A DNA stretch of 16,716 nt from SLRI01 sp964576715 (GCA_964576715.1 CAZNWE010000081.1:1-16716); one strand, 5' to 3'; positions 7,643 to 16,659 are shown, counted from the first letter of the stretch. Notes: generated by a model from the letters alone, not told the origin. Program-made: numbers and translations.

Positions 7643-8568
7643 CCAGGGCTGGCACTTGCCGCCGGGCTGGCTGCCAGACGCTCGGCCAGATCGGTCTGCC
7701 AGGCGGCGGGGCGCGGGTGGACCCGACCGCCACCAGCGGCCAGTGGCTCGTCCAGCCGATCCAGGCGGAGCAAGGCGAGCGCCAGATCGCCGGCGATGCT
7801 CCTGATCTCACCCGCCTCCCGCTCGCCCGCCATGATCGCAAACCCGGTCTCGACCTTGGCGCCATCGAGGGTCACTGGTACCAGCCGCCGCTTCACCAGG
7901 CCGCGATAGCGGGTGCGGGCGGTCAGCTCCTGGCCGACGAAACAGCCCTTGTCGAAGGCCACGGCACCCAGCTGGTCGAGCCCGGCCTCCAGCATGATCG
8001 TCTTGTCGACCACGAGATCGCTGCCGGCCTCGGGCACTGCCAGTGCCACCCGATGCCGCTCGAAGGCCAGCGGCTCGGCGGTGGCGATCCCCTGCCCGGC
8101 GAGCCAAGCCTCGATCGTGGGCCGCGCCCCGTAGAGCCGCACCCCGAGTGCGGCCAGCCGCGGATCGACCATCAAGGCGAGGCCGCCAGTGTGTCGCATC
8201 ACCCCGGGCTCGGCCGCCAGGCCGGCGAGGTCGTGGGCACCCTCCCCGAACAGCATGGCCACGGCGGCTTGCGGGTCGACGGGCTCGATCGTCACGTCGG
8301 CGCGCAGGCGATAGAGCGTCAGCCGCCGCTCGAGGTCGGCAAGGCGATCGGCCGTCGTCTCCAGCAGCAGCGTCGCGTCGGCGGGCGTCTCGCTGATCAC
8401 GAAGTCGAAGAGGAACTTGCCCTGCGGGGTCAAGAGGACCGAATAGAGCGCCCGATCGGCCGCGAGCCTCTTGAGATCGGCGGTGATCAGACCCTGCAGC
8501 AGCGGTCGCGCGTCGGGCCCGCCGAGCCGCAGCATCACACGATTGTCGAAAATGACCGCGGACGTCAT
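7636..8568 (-). CDS. ygfZ: Folate-binding protein YgfZ
   Basis: A 310-residue YgfZ/GcvT-related protein. The family signature KGCFVGQE is at residues 207-214, with the conserved Cys at 209, followed by LTARTRYRG. The N-terminal region ALYSVLLTPQGKFLFDF matches the GcvT-like folate-binding fold. YgfZ proteins use tetrahydrofolate in assembly and repair of certain iron-sulfur enzymes, such as MiaB and other radical-SAM proteins, in the cytoplasm. The ATG at 8568 follows AAGG about 11 nt upstream and gives the expected MTSAVIFDNR opening; the longer frame upstream lies over the GH15 gene and is not protein-like. It is transcribed alone, divergent from the GH15 gene and convergent with the oxidoreductase. 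Confidence 0.93.
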   Translation of the reverse strand: MTSAVIFDNRVMLRLGGPDARPLLQGLITADLKRLAADRALYSVLLTPQGKFLFDFVISETPADATLLLETTADRLADLERRLTLYRLRADVTIEPVDPQAAVAMLFGEGAHDLAGLAAEPGVMRHTGGLALMVDPRLAALGVRLYGARPTIEAWLAGQGIATAEPLAFERHRVALAVPEAGSDLVVDKTIMLEAGLDQLGAVAFDKGCFVGQELTARTRYRGLVKRRLVPVTLDGAKVETGFAIMAGEREAGEIRSIAGDLALALLRLDRLDEPLAAGGGRVHPRPAAWQTDLAERLAASPAASASPGQ

Positions 8569-9693
8569 CGCTTTTTTAACCTTTTGCAACCACCCTCTCC
8601 ACAACGTCCAGCTTTTGAAATGGGGCTCGGCTGGGCGACGGTAAAGGGTGCACCGGCCATGCCGCCGCCCGCGGCGCCGCAGACGAGCCGGTAATGCCGG
8701 CGCGATCATGGAGGGTGCTGGGGCCATGATGGCCTTCGGGCTTATCGGCAATTGCGCGATCTCGGCTCTGGTCGACGGCGAGGCGCGGATCGTCTGGAGC
8801 TGCTTTCCCCGCTTCGACGGCGATCCGGTGTTCTGCCGGCTGCTCGACAATGATGGCGACCGCGGCTTCTTCGGCATCGAGCTCGAGGACCGGGTGAGCA
8901 TCGAGCAGCACTATGTCGAGAATACCGCATTGCTCGAGACGGTGATGCGCAACAGCCGCGGCTGCGGCATCAGAATCACCGACTTCGCGCCGCGCTTCGA
9001 GCTCTTCGGCCGAATGTTCCATCCGACGACGCTGATCCGCATCGTCGAGCCGCTCGGCGAAGGCCCGCCCATCCGGGTGCGCTGCCGGCCACTGTACAAC
9101 GACGGCGAGCAGCTGCAAGTGATCACCCGCGGCAGCAATCACATTCGCTATGTCGACGACGTGGTGGCGCTCCGGCTGACCACCAACGCACCATTGACCT
9201 ATGTGCTCGACGAGACCTGTTTTCAGATCGACGAGCCGGTCATCCTCCATCTCGGCGCCGACGACAGCCTGCGCAGCGGCCTCAACGAGACGGCGCGCGA
9301 CTTCCACGAGCGCACCGCGGCCTACTGGCGCAACCTCTCCGGCCGGCTGCACATCCCCTTCGAGTGGCAGGACGCGGTGATCCGGTCGGCGATCACGCTC
9401 AAGCTCTGCGCGTTCGAGGAGACCGGGGCGATTATCGCCTCGCCGACGACGTCGCTGCCCGAGACCGCCGGCGCGGGGCGCAACTGGGACTATCGCTATT
9501 GCTGGCTCAGGGATGCCTTCTTCGTCGTCCGGGCGCTCAATCGCCTCGGCTATGTCGAGACGATGGAGAGCCATCTGCGCTATCTTTCCGACCTCGTGGC
9601 GACGAGCGAGGACGGCTACCTGCAGCCGGTCTACGGCATCGGCCTTGAGAAGCGCCTGATCGAGCGCATCGTCGACAGCCTCGAGGGCTTCTT

Positions 9694-9725
9694 GGGCAAC
9701 CAGCCGGTTGGGCAACCAGCCGGTT
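9694..9725 (+). repeat. 16-bp tandem duplication inside GH15
   Basis: GGGCAACCAGCCGGTT occurs twice head to tail (9694-9709 and 9710-9725). A 16-bp insertion shifts the frame by one. With one copy removed, the protein reads FLGNQPVRVGNQAFEHD, as expected for the family, so the second copy is either a mutation or an assembly error beside the gap. Confidence 0.9.
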
Positions 9726-9772
9726 CGCGTCGGCAACCAGGCCTTCGAGCACGACCAGCACGACGGCTATGG
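9718..9772 (+). repeat. 55-bp direct repeat, left copy, abutting the N gap
   Basis: This 55-bp segment ends at the last base before the N run and is identical to 9873-9927, which begins at the first base after it. Identity that stops exactly at the gap on both sides is the mark of two contig ends overlapping by one assembly word, not of a biological repeat. Confidence 0.92.
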
Positions 9773-9872
9773 NNNNNNNNNNNNNNNNNNNNNNNNNNNN
9801 NNNNNNNNNNNNNNNNNNNNNNNNNNNNNNNNNNNNNNNNNNNNNNNNNNNNNNNNNNNNNNNNNNNNNNNN
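9773..9872. other. Assembly gap of exactly 100 N
   Basis: One hundred N in a row is the conventional placeholder for a gap of unknown size. The flanking 55-bp identity suggests that the true gap length is zero or negative and that no sequence is missing from the GH15 gene. Confidence 0.95.
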
Positions 9873-9927
9873 AGCCGGTTCGCGTCGGCAACCAGGCCTT
9901 CGAGCACGACCAGCACGACGGCTATGG
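9873..9927 (+). repeat. 55-bp direct repeat, right copy, abutting the N gap
   Basis: Identical to 9718-9772. It starts at the first base after the N run and continues in the original GH15 frame as PVRVGNQAFEHDQHDGYGSV. Confidence 0.92.
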
Positions 9928-10726
9928 CAGCGTCATCCTCGCGGCGACCTAGGCGTTCTCCGATCGACGCCTCAAGCGCCCGGCCGGCAAGGCCACCTTC
10001 GCGCGGCTCGAACGGCTCGGCGACAAGGCATGGGAAGTCCATGACGTGCCCGATGCCGGGCTCTGGAAATTCCGCACCAAGGCCCGGATCCATACCCACT
10101 CGAGCGTGATGTGCTGGGCGGCGTGCGACTGGCTGGCACGAATCGCCGATCACTTGGCCCTGGTGGAACGCGAGGTGCATTGGCGCGAGCGCGCCGACGC
10201 CATCCGCGCGGTGATCGAGACGCACGCCTGAAACAAGCGACTCGGCAGCTACACCGCCAGTTTCGACGGCGACGACATCGACGCGAGCCTGCGCTTGATG
10301 CACGAGGTGGGCTATTCCAGGGCCGGTGATCGTCGCTTCATCGGCACCGTGGCGGCGGTGGAAAGGCACCTCAAGGACGGCGCCTTCGTCTATCGCTACC
10401 GCCGTCCCGACGATTTCGGCGAGCCCGAGAACGCCTTCTTGATCTGCAGCTTCTGGTATGTCGACGCGCTCATCACGCTCGGCCGCAGGGACGAGGCGAG
10501 AGCCCTTTTCGAGGAGCTGCTCGGCTGCCGCAACCGGCTCGGCTTGCTGTCCGAGCACATCAACCGTACTAATGGCACGCTTTGGGGAAATTTCCCGCAG
10601 ACCTACAGCCATGTCGGCCTCATCAACTGCGCGATGCGGCTGAGCCGGCCCTGGGAGGATGTCGTCTAGCCCTTCCTCGCGGTGCTGGTGCACGGGTCAG
10701 GGCCGTGAAGAGAGGGAGGAAAAGCG

Positions 10727-12139
10727 TTGAGCCGACTCGTCGTCGTCTCCAACCGCGTGACACCGATCACCGGTCGGCAGGCCGCGTCCGCGGGTGGCCT
10801 CGCGGTCGGCGTGCTCGCCGCCCTGCGCGATTCGGGTGGCCTTTGGTTCGGCTGGAGCGGCGAGGTCACCGAGACGGCGCGAAGCGGCGGCGACGGTCAG
10901 AGCACGGCGGCCCCGCCGCGAGTGTTTCGCACCGGCAAGGTCAGCTACGGGCTGATCGATCTCGCCGAGGCCGACTACGAAGGCTTCTACGCCGGCTTCG
11001 CCAACCGCACGCTTTGGCCGTTGTTCCACTACCGGCTGGACCTCGCCTCCTTCGAGCATCACTGGTATGCGACCTATCGACGGGTCAACCAGCGTTTCGC
11101 CGAGGCCCTGCACCCGCTCTTGAAGCCCGATGACGTCGTTTGGATCCACGATTATCACCTGATTCCGATGGCCAGCGAGCTGCGCCGGCTCGGCTGCGAG
11201 AACCGGATCGGCTTCTTCCTGCATATCCCGTTCCCGGCGCCGGAAATCTATGTCAGCCTGCCCTGGCACCGCCAGCTCGCGGCCGATCTCTGCAGCTACG
11301 ATGTGGTCGGCTTCCAGACCGGCACCGACGTGCACCAGTTCAAGCAGTATGTCGAACTCGAGCTCAACGGCACCGCCGACTGGAAGGGCGAGGTCAAGGC
11401 GCTCGGCCGCCGGCTGCATGTCGATGCCTACCCGATCGGCATCGATGTCGACGACGTCATCGGCATGGCGGTCTCCGCCGAGGCCAAGCGGCAGGCGGGG
11501 CGGATGAGCGCCAGCCTCGCCAACCGCCAGCTTATCATGGGGGTCGACCGGCTCGACTACACCAAGGGCATCGTCGAGCGGCTCAGGGCCTTCGAGCTGC
11601 TGCTCGAGGAGTACCCCAACACCCGTCGGCAGGTGACCTTCATGCAGATTTCGGCCCCCTCGCGCGAGCAGGTGCCGGAATATCTCGACCTCAGGCAGCA
11701 GGTCGAGCTGCTCTCCGGCCACCTCAATGGCGTCTACAGCGAGGCCGACTGGGTGCCGCTGCGCTACATCAATCGCAGCTACACCCGCCGCTCGCTCATG
11801 GGCTTCTTCCGCCTCAGCCGGGTCGGCCTCGTCACCCCGCTGCGCGACGGCATGAACCTCGTCGCCCTCGAATACGTCGCCGCCCAAGACGCCGACGACC
11901 CGGGCGTCCTCGTCCTTTCCCGCTTCGCCGGCTGCGCCCAGCAGCTCGACGGGGCGCTGGTGGTCAACCCCTACGACGTCCACCACCTCGCCGACACCAT
12001 GAACGCCGCCCTGGTGATGACCCTCGACGAACGCCAGGATCGCTGGCGGCGCATGATGCACGCCGTCCGCCACTACGACATCATCGCCTGGCGCGACCGC
12101 TTCCTCGCCAGACTCGAGACCCGCGAACGGGTCAACTAG
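10727..12139 (+). CDS. otsA: Trehalose-6-phosphate synthase (GT20)
   Basis: A 470-residue GT20 enzyme that joins UDP- (or GDP-) glucose and glucose-6-phosphate into trehalose-6-phosphate in the cytoplasm. Expected sites are present: GGLAVGV at 23-29 binding the sugar nucleotide, HDYHL at 141-145 (D142), HIPFP with H166, GVDRLDYTKG at 272-281 with R275 and K280, and RDGMNLVALEY at 373-383 with D374 and E382. The TTG at 10727 is well supported: GGAGGA at 10715-10720 lies 6 nt upstream, and it gives MSRLVVVSNRV, the standard family N-terminus. It lies 57 bp after the GH15 gene on the same strand, so the two were probably cotranscribed. No trehalose-6-phosphate phosphatase (otsB) is present nearby. 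The gene itself looks intact. Confidence 0.96.
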   Translation: MSRLVVVSNRVTPITGRQAASAGGLAVGVLAALRDSGGLWFGWSGEVTETARSGGDGQSTAAPPRVFRTGKVSYGLIDLAEADYEGFYAGFANRTLWPLFHYRLDLASFEHHWYATYRRVNQRFAEALHPLLKPDDVVWIHDYHLIPMASELRRLGCENRIGFFLHIPFPAPEIYVSLPWHRQLAADLCSYDVVGFQTGTDVHQFKQYVELELNGTADWKGEVKALGRRLHVDAYPIGIDVDDVIGMAVSAEAKRQAGRMSASLANRQLIMGVDRLDYTKGIVERLRAFELLLEEYPNTRRQVTFMQISAPSREQVPEYLDLRQQVELLSGHLNGVYSEADWVPLRYINRSYTRRSLMGFFRLSRVGLVTPLRDGMNLVALEYVAAQDADDPGVLVLSRFAGCAQQLDGALVVNPYDVHHLADTMNAALVMTLDERQDRWRRMMHAVRHYDIIAWRDRFLARLETRERVN

Positions 12140-12150
12140 CCAATTGAGTG

Positions 12151-12179
12151 AGTATAGCGGATTTTTGTCCTTTGCACAA
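12151..12179 (-). promoter_or_regulatory. Sigma70-like promoter, minus strand
   Basis: On the minus strand TTGTGC (12174-12179) and TATACT (12151-12156) are separated by exactly 17 bp, a near-consensus pair in an AT-rich patch of otherwise GC-rich DNA. Transcription would start near 12144 and run antisense into the 3' end of otsA. It may be left over from the neighbouring insertion element. Confidence 0.45.
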
Positions 12180-12183
12180 GGAC
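12167..12183. repeat. 17-bp palindrome over the promoter -35
   Basis: GTCCTT-TGCAC-AAGGAC has perfect 6-bp arms around a 5-nt centre and overlaps the -35 and spacer of the minus-strand promoter. That could be an operator-like site. It is not a normal terminator on either strand: a T tract precedes the stem on the plus strand and A residues follow it on the minus strand. Confidence 0.5.
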
Positions 12184-12220
12184 GGCCCGGGTTCCTTCGC
12201 CGGAGGTCGATGCCTCGGGT

Positions 12221-12316
12221 TCAAGCGACGCCGCTCACACTCTCACCAGCCGCCAGCCGCGCCAGTGCGACCAGCTTGAACGGTCGGTCGTAAACCCGCC
12301 CCTTGGGCAACCCCAT
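12221..12316 (-). pseudogene. IS transposase OrfA remnant (IS3-like)
   Basis: From an ATG at 12316 the minus strand codes 31 residues beginning MGLPKGRVYDRPFKLVALAR and continuing LAAGESVSGVA, then TGA. This matches the opening of IS3-type OrfA helix-turn-helix proteins, which usually have Y-(D/S)-R-(E/P)-FK followed by ARL-x-AGE-x-VS-x-(V/L)A-REL. The match ends where REL should follow, so the rest of the transposase is missing. A ribosome binding site GAGGAGG (12326-12332) is preserved 9 nt upstream. No second end, OrfB or flanking target duplication was found, so this is a decayed scrap of an element. Confidence 0.6.
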
Positions 12317-12502
12317 GACTTCAGTCCTCCTCGTCAAGGACTGTGCCGAATTACCTGTCTCACTGCAGGGGTGCACTCCACCTCGCCCTGGACCCCTTGG
12401 GCCGGACACGCCTGTCGGTCGCTCGAGGCGCTGCGGCCGGGTCCCGACCGCAATCGCTGCACCCCAGCCGCAAGACCAAGCTGCTCCTCATCGGCCGCCG
12501 CC
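12317..12502. other. Intergenic stretch with no recognised gene
   Basis: These 186 bp lie between the transposase remnant and the last permease gene of the ABC cluster. The part next to the remnant (about 12317-12370) is probably the upstream end of the old IS. No terminal inverted repeat could be confirmed, and no terminator for the ABC operon is obvious. A short open plus-strand frame (12362-12505) has no recognisable content. Confidence 0.4.
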
Positions 12503-13312
12503 CTACTTGATGCCGGCGCGCAGGAAGGCTTGGACGAAGCGGCGCTGGAAGGTGAGGAAGAGGATCAGGAGTGGCGCGATCACCATGATGGTGGCAGCCG
12601 AGATGACCGAGATGTTCACCCCGTTCTCGGGCGCGGCGAAGATCGAGAGGCCGACGGTGAGTGGCCTGGTGGTGTCGGAATTGGTCACGATCAGCGGCCA
12701 GAGGAAATTGTTCCAGTGGGTCGAGATCGAGACGAGAGCATAAGCGAGGTAGGTCGGGCGCGCGGCTGGGACATAGACGCGCCAGAGCACGCCGAGCGTG
12801 CCGCAGCCCTCCACGCGCGCGGCCTCGTCGAGTTCCTTCGGCACCGACTTGAAGGTCTGTCGCATCAGGAAGATGCCGAAGGCCGAGGCCATGTAGGGCG
12901 CACCGATGCCGAGGATGCTATCGAGGAGGCCGAGCCTGGCGGCGACGGCGTAGTTCTCGACGATCAGCACCTCGGGCAGGATGAAGAGCTGCAGAAGGAC
13001 CAGGAGAAAGAGCGTGTCCTTGCCGCGCATCTGAACTTGCGCGAAGGCGAAGCCGGCGAGCGTGCAGAGCAGGAACTGGCCGGCGAGGATCAGGGTCACG
13101 AGGAGGAAGGTGTTGAGGAAGTAGCGCAGCCAGGGGGCACCGGCCCAGGCGGTGCGGAGATTGTCCAGCGTCCAGGGGGCGCCGAGGTTGAAGTTGATCG
13201 CATCGGTCGGGCTGTGGAAGGCCGCCCAGAAGGCGAAGACCAAAGGCGAGATCCAGAGGATCGCCACGATCAGCGCCAAGGCGGCCTCGGCGTGGCGGAG
13301 CAAAACCTTCAT
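12503..13312 (-). CDS. Carbohydrate ABC transporter permease (MalG/UgpE-like)
   Basis: A 269-residue inner-membrane permease of a CUT1-type importer. Six hydrophobic segments are visible, beginning with ALALIVAILWISPLVFAFWAAF. The EAA loop that docks onto the ATPase is EAARVEG at 153-159, followed by the usual WRVYVPAARP. Length and N-terminal layout (short tail, no extra periplasmic domain) match the MalG/UgpE subunit. Its ATG overlaps the stop of the preceding permease gene by 4 bp (ATGA at 13309-13312), indicating coupled translation. It is the last gene of the cluster. The transported substrate cannot be assigned from the permease. Confidence 0.92.
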   Translation of the reverse strand: MKVLLRHAEAALALIVAILWISPLVFAFWAAFHSPTDAINFNLGAPWTLDNLRTAWAGAPWLRYFLNTFLLVTLILAGQFLLCTLAGFAFAQVQMRGKDTLFLLVLLQLFILPEVLIVENYAVAARLGLLDSILGIGAPYMASAFGIFLMRQTFKSVPKELDEAARVEGCGTLGVLWRVYVPAARPTYLAYALVSISTHWNNFLWPLIVTNSDTTRPLTVGLSIFAAPENGVNISVISAATIMVIAPLLILFLTFQRRFVQAFLRAGIK

Positions 13313-14220
13313 CGGTAGTGTGTCCGCCGGTCGAGCAGGCGGAACTGGAATGCTGCGACACCGCCGAGCACGATCAGGACCAGGACCGTCATCGCGGCCG
13401 CGGCCGGGGCATCGAAGAAGGCGAAGGCGCTCTCCCAGATATAATAGAGGATGAGCTTCGAGCTGTCCGAGGGCCCGCCCTTGGTCAGGATGAAGAGGTG
13501 GTCGATCAGCTTGACCGAGTTGATCATCGCGTTGACGAGGATGAAGAGCGTGGTCGGCATCAGGAGCGGCAGGACGACCCGCCAGGTATAGGCCCAGCGG
13601 CTGGCGCCTTCGATGGCGGCGGCCTCGCGGAGGTCGGGCGGGATGGTCTGCAAGGCGGCGAGATAGAAGATCATGAAGAACCCCGCCTCCTTCCAGATCG
13701 TCACGGCACAGACGGCCCAAAGGGCGGTCTCGGGCTGACCCAGCCAGTTGACCGAGGGGGCGCCGAAGAGCCCGCCGATCTGGTCGAGCACGCCGAAACC
13801 GGGCGTGTAGAAGAAGAGCCAGAGATTGGCAGCCGCGATCATCGGCAGGACGGTTGGGGTGAAATAGGCCGTCCGCACGAAGCTGCGCGCCGGGATCCTG
13901 GCATTGGCCCAAAGCGCCATGACGAGCGCGAGCAGCATCGAGATCGGGATGGTGACCCCAGCATAGAGCAGGTTGTTCAGCGCCACCTCGCGGAAGGTCG
14001 GGTCGTCGAACAGGCGCTGGTAGTTCTCGAGCCCGACGAATTCGGCGGGGTTGCGCCGGGTGCCGCGCGAGAAGAGGCTGGTCCAGAGGGTCGCCAGCGA
14101 CGGGTAGAAGGCGAAGGTCCAGAGCATGACGAGGGCCGGCGTCAACAGCAGCCAGCCGTGGATCGCCTGGCGGCGGCGGGCCCAGCGGTGGAGGTCGTCC
14201 GTGTCGATCGCCGTGCGCAT
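13309..14220 (-). CDS. Carbohydrate ABC transporter permease (MalF/UgpA-like)
   Basis: A 303-residue inner-membrane permease, the first of the two transmembrane subunits. A short charged cytoplasmic tail precedes the first helix (GWLLLTPALVMLWTFAFYPS), which has the LLxPAL pattern of UgpA/MalF proteins. The sequence FVGLENYQRLFDDPTF is the usual periplasmic segment after helix 1. The EAA loop is EAAAIEGASRWAYTWRVVLP, starting near residue 199. The ATG at 14220 has only a weak ribosome binding site and lies 58 bp after the binding-protein gene, beyond a strong hairpin. That would keep permease expression below that of the binding protein. Confidence 0.93.
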   Translation of the reverse strand: MRTAIDTDDLHRWARRRQAIHGWLLLTPALVMLWTFAFYPSLATLWTSLFSRGTRRNPAEFVGLENYQRLFDDPTFREVALNNLLYAGVTIPISMLLALVMALWANARIPARSFVRTAYFTPTVLPMIAAANLWLFFYTPGFGVLDQIGGLFGAPSVNWLGQPETALWAVCAVTIWKEAGFFMIFYLAALQTIPPDLREAAAIEGASRWAYTWRVVLPLLMPTTLFILVNAMINSVKLIDHLFILTKGGPSDSSKLILYYIWESAFAFFDAPAAAAMTVLVLIVLGGVAAFQFRLLDRRTHYR

Positions 14221-14241
14221 CGTGGTTCGTCGCCTGCCAAC

Positions 14242-14269
14242 GGGCGCGCCGGTGTGACCCGGCGCGCCC
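14242..14269 (-). promoter_or_regulatory. Intercistronic hairpin between binding protein and permease
   Basis: An 11-bp perfect stem, GGGCGCGCCGG pairing with CCGGCGCGCCC, closes a 6-nt loop and starts 9 bp after the binding-protein stop. No T run follows on the minus strand, so it is unlikely to be a full terminator. In binding-protein-dependent operons such hairpins typically protect the upstream mRNA or cause partial termination. Confidence 0.7.
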
Positions 14270-14278
14270 TCTCGGCGC

Positions 14279-15537
14279 TTACCTGTAGGCCGCGAGCAGC
14301 CGGTCGGCCGCCGCTTGCGCCTCGGCCAGGGCGTCGGCGGGTGATGCTGTCCCGGTGAGTGCTGCCTGGATGGCGTTGTTCAGGCCTTCGCGGACGCGCG
14401 CCGTCTCGAAGGTGGAGAACTCGGCCACGGCGTACTCGAGTTGGTCGCGGGCGACCAGGGCCGGCGGGAACTCGGCGGTATAGGCCTCGAGTGCCGCGGT
14501 CTCGTAGGCGGCGGGCGAGACCCCCATGTAGCCGGTCTGGATCGACCACTTGGCGGCCTGTTCGGGTGCCGTCATGAACTTGATGAGCGCGAGGGCGGCC
14601 TGCCGCTCCTCGTCCGAGGCGTCCTTGAAGATGTAGAAATTGCCGCCGCCGGTGGGCGAGCCGGGCCGCACATTGGCGGGCAGCATGGCGACGCCGAAAT
14701 CGAAGGTGGCGTCGTTCTTGACCGCGGTCAGATTGCCGGTGGAGTGCCACATCATCGCGGTCTGCCCTTCGAGGAAGGCCTGGCGCAAGGTGCCCCACTC
14801 GACCGTACCCTCCGGCATGATGCCGTGCTCGGCGGCGAGCGAGCGCCAGAACGCGAGGGCTTCGACCACAGCCAGATCGTCGAAATAGGTGGTCAGCCCG
14901 TCTTCGGCCATCAGCTCCTGGCCGTTCTGGATCGCCAGGGCCTGGAACATCCAGTAGGGGTAGCCGGTGGATGGGATCATCAGCCCGAAGCTGTCGTCGT
15001 CGGTGAGTGCCTTGCCCATCTCGACCAGCTCGTCCCAGGTCTCGGGCGCCTTTTCGGGATCGAGCCCGGCTTCACGGAACATGTCCTTGTTGTAGTAGGC
15101 GACGATGGTCGAGCGCTGGAACGGCACGCCCCAGGTCTGGCCCTCGATCTTGCTGTTGGCCATCAGCGCCGGATAGAAGCTCTCGAGCCAGGCCTTGTCC
15201 TCGTCGGTCTCGATGATGTCCTCGAAGGGCACGATCAGGTCCTGCTCGATCAGGTCGTAGGCGTCGATCGAGAACAGCACGGCGAGCTGGGCGGGATCGC
15301 CGGAATTGAGTGCCGAGAGCGCCTTGATGCGGGTGTCGTCGTAGTTTCCGGCATAGATCGCCTCGACCGAGATGTCGGGGTTCGCTGCCTCGAACTCGGC
15401 GACGATCCCGTCGACGACCTCGGTCAAGGGGCCGCCCACGGCGATCGGATAGTACATGGTGAGCTCGGTCGCCGCCGAGGCGGGGGAGCCGAGCATGCTG
15501 CCGGCGACCAGGGTCGCCACAGCCGTCCAGGTGCGGG

Positions 15538-15541
<4 letters not shown>
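14279..15541 (-). CDS. ABC transporter sugar-binding protein (UgpB/MalE-like)
   Basis: A 420-residue extracytoplasmic binding protein of family 1 (CUT1). A Sec signal peptide is clear: MTRTWTAVATLVAGSMLGSPASA, with cleavage before ATELTMYYP. The mature part has the expected layout, with PLTEVVDGIVAEFEAANPDI early, GVPFQRSTIVAYYNKDMFREAGLDP in the first lobe and GGGNFYIFKDASDEERQAAL later. The N-terminal part resembles UgpB-type proteins, but the ligand-binding residues cannot be read reliably, so sugar, polyol and glycerol-phosphate ligands all remain open. The ATG at 15541 has AGAGGA about 7 nt upstream and overlaps the stop of the ATPase gene by 4 bp (ATGA). Confidence 0.93.

Positions 15542-16651
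<1,110 letters not shown>

Positions 16652-16659
<8 letters not shown>

Larger units (their letters stand above)
8726..10669 (+). pseudogene. GH15 family glycosidase (glucoamylase/trehalase-like), disrupted
   Basis: Translation in one frame gives a nearly full GH15 protein of the type often paired with otsA. The N-terminal trehalase-like domain opens MMAFGLIGNCAISALVDGEA. The catalytic domain has RNWDYRYCWLRDAF, then IHTHSSVMCWAAC, and ends with GLLSEHI, WGNFPQTYSHVGLI and RLSRPWE. The 100-N gap, the flanking 55-bp repeat and a 16-bp tandem duplication together add 171 bp, a multiple of three. If all three are artefacts the frame continues cleanly. After the gap there are still two in-frame stops: TAG at 9950-9952, where a Gln is usual, and TGA at 10229-10231, where a Trp is usual. 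In addition GLWKFR at 10061-10075 has Lys where the family has its catalytic acid Glu. GLLSEHI probably carries the catalytic base. The start at 8726 has GGAGGG about 10 nt upstream; 8708 is an alternative. As written the gene cannot make active enzyme, though misassembly remains possible. Confidence 0.82.

Noticed and set aside
9718..9927. The 55-bp repeats considered as a mobile-element or recombination site
   Set aside because: Both copies end exactly at the N run and code the same GH15 residues, which fits contig-end overlap and not a biological repeat.
12118..12133. Hairpin GACCCG-CGAA-CGGGTC at the end of otsA, considered as a terminator
   Set aside because: It lies inside the coding sequence and is not followed by a T tract; the T5 run is about 28 bp further on, so it does not meet the pattern of an intrinsic terminator.
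12362..12505. Plus-strand open stretch including LHLALDPLGRTRLSV, considered as a second transposase fragment
   Set aside because: It is only faintly similar to IS5-type DALG motifs, has no start codon or ribosome binding site, and is too short to support a call.
12371..14358. Two long plus-strand open frames (about 315 and 346 codons) opposite the ABC permeases
   Set aside because: They have charged, low-complexity translations that mirror the permease genes on the other strand; the permeases have clear EAA loops and membrane segments.
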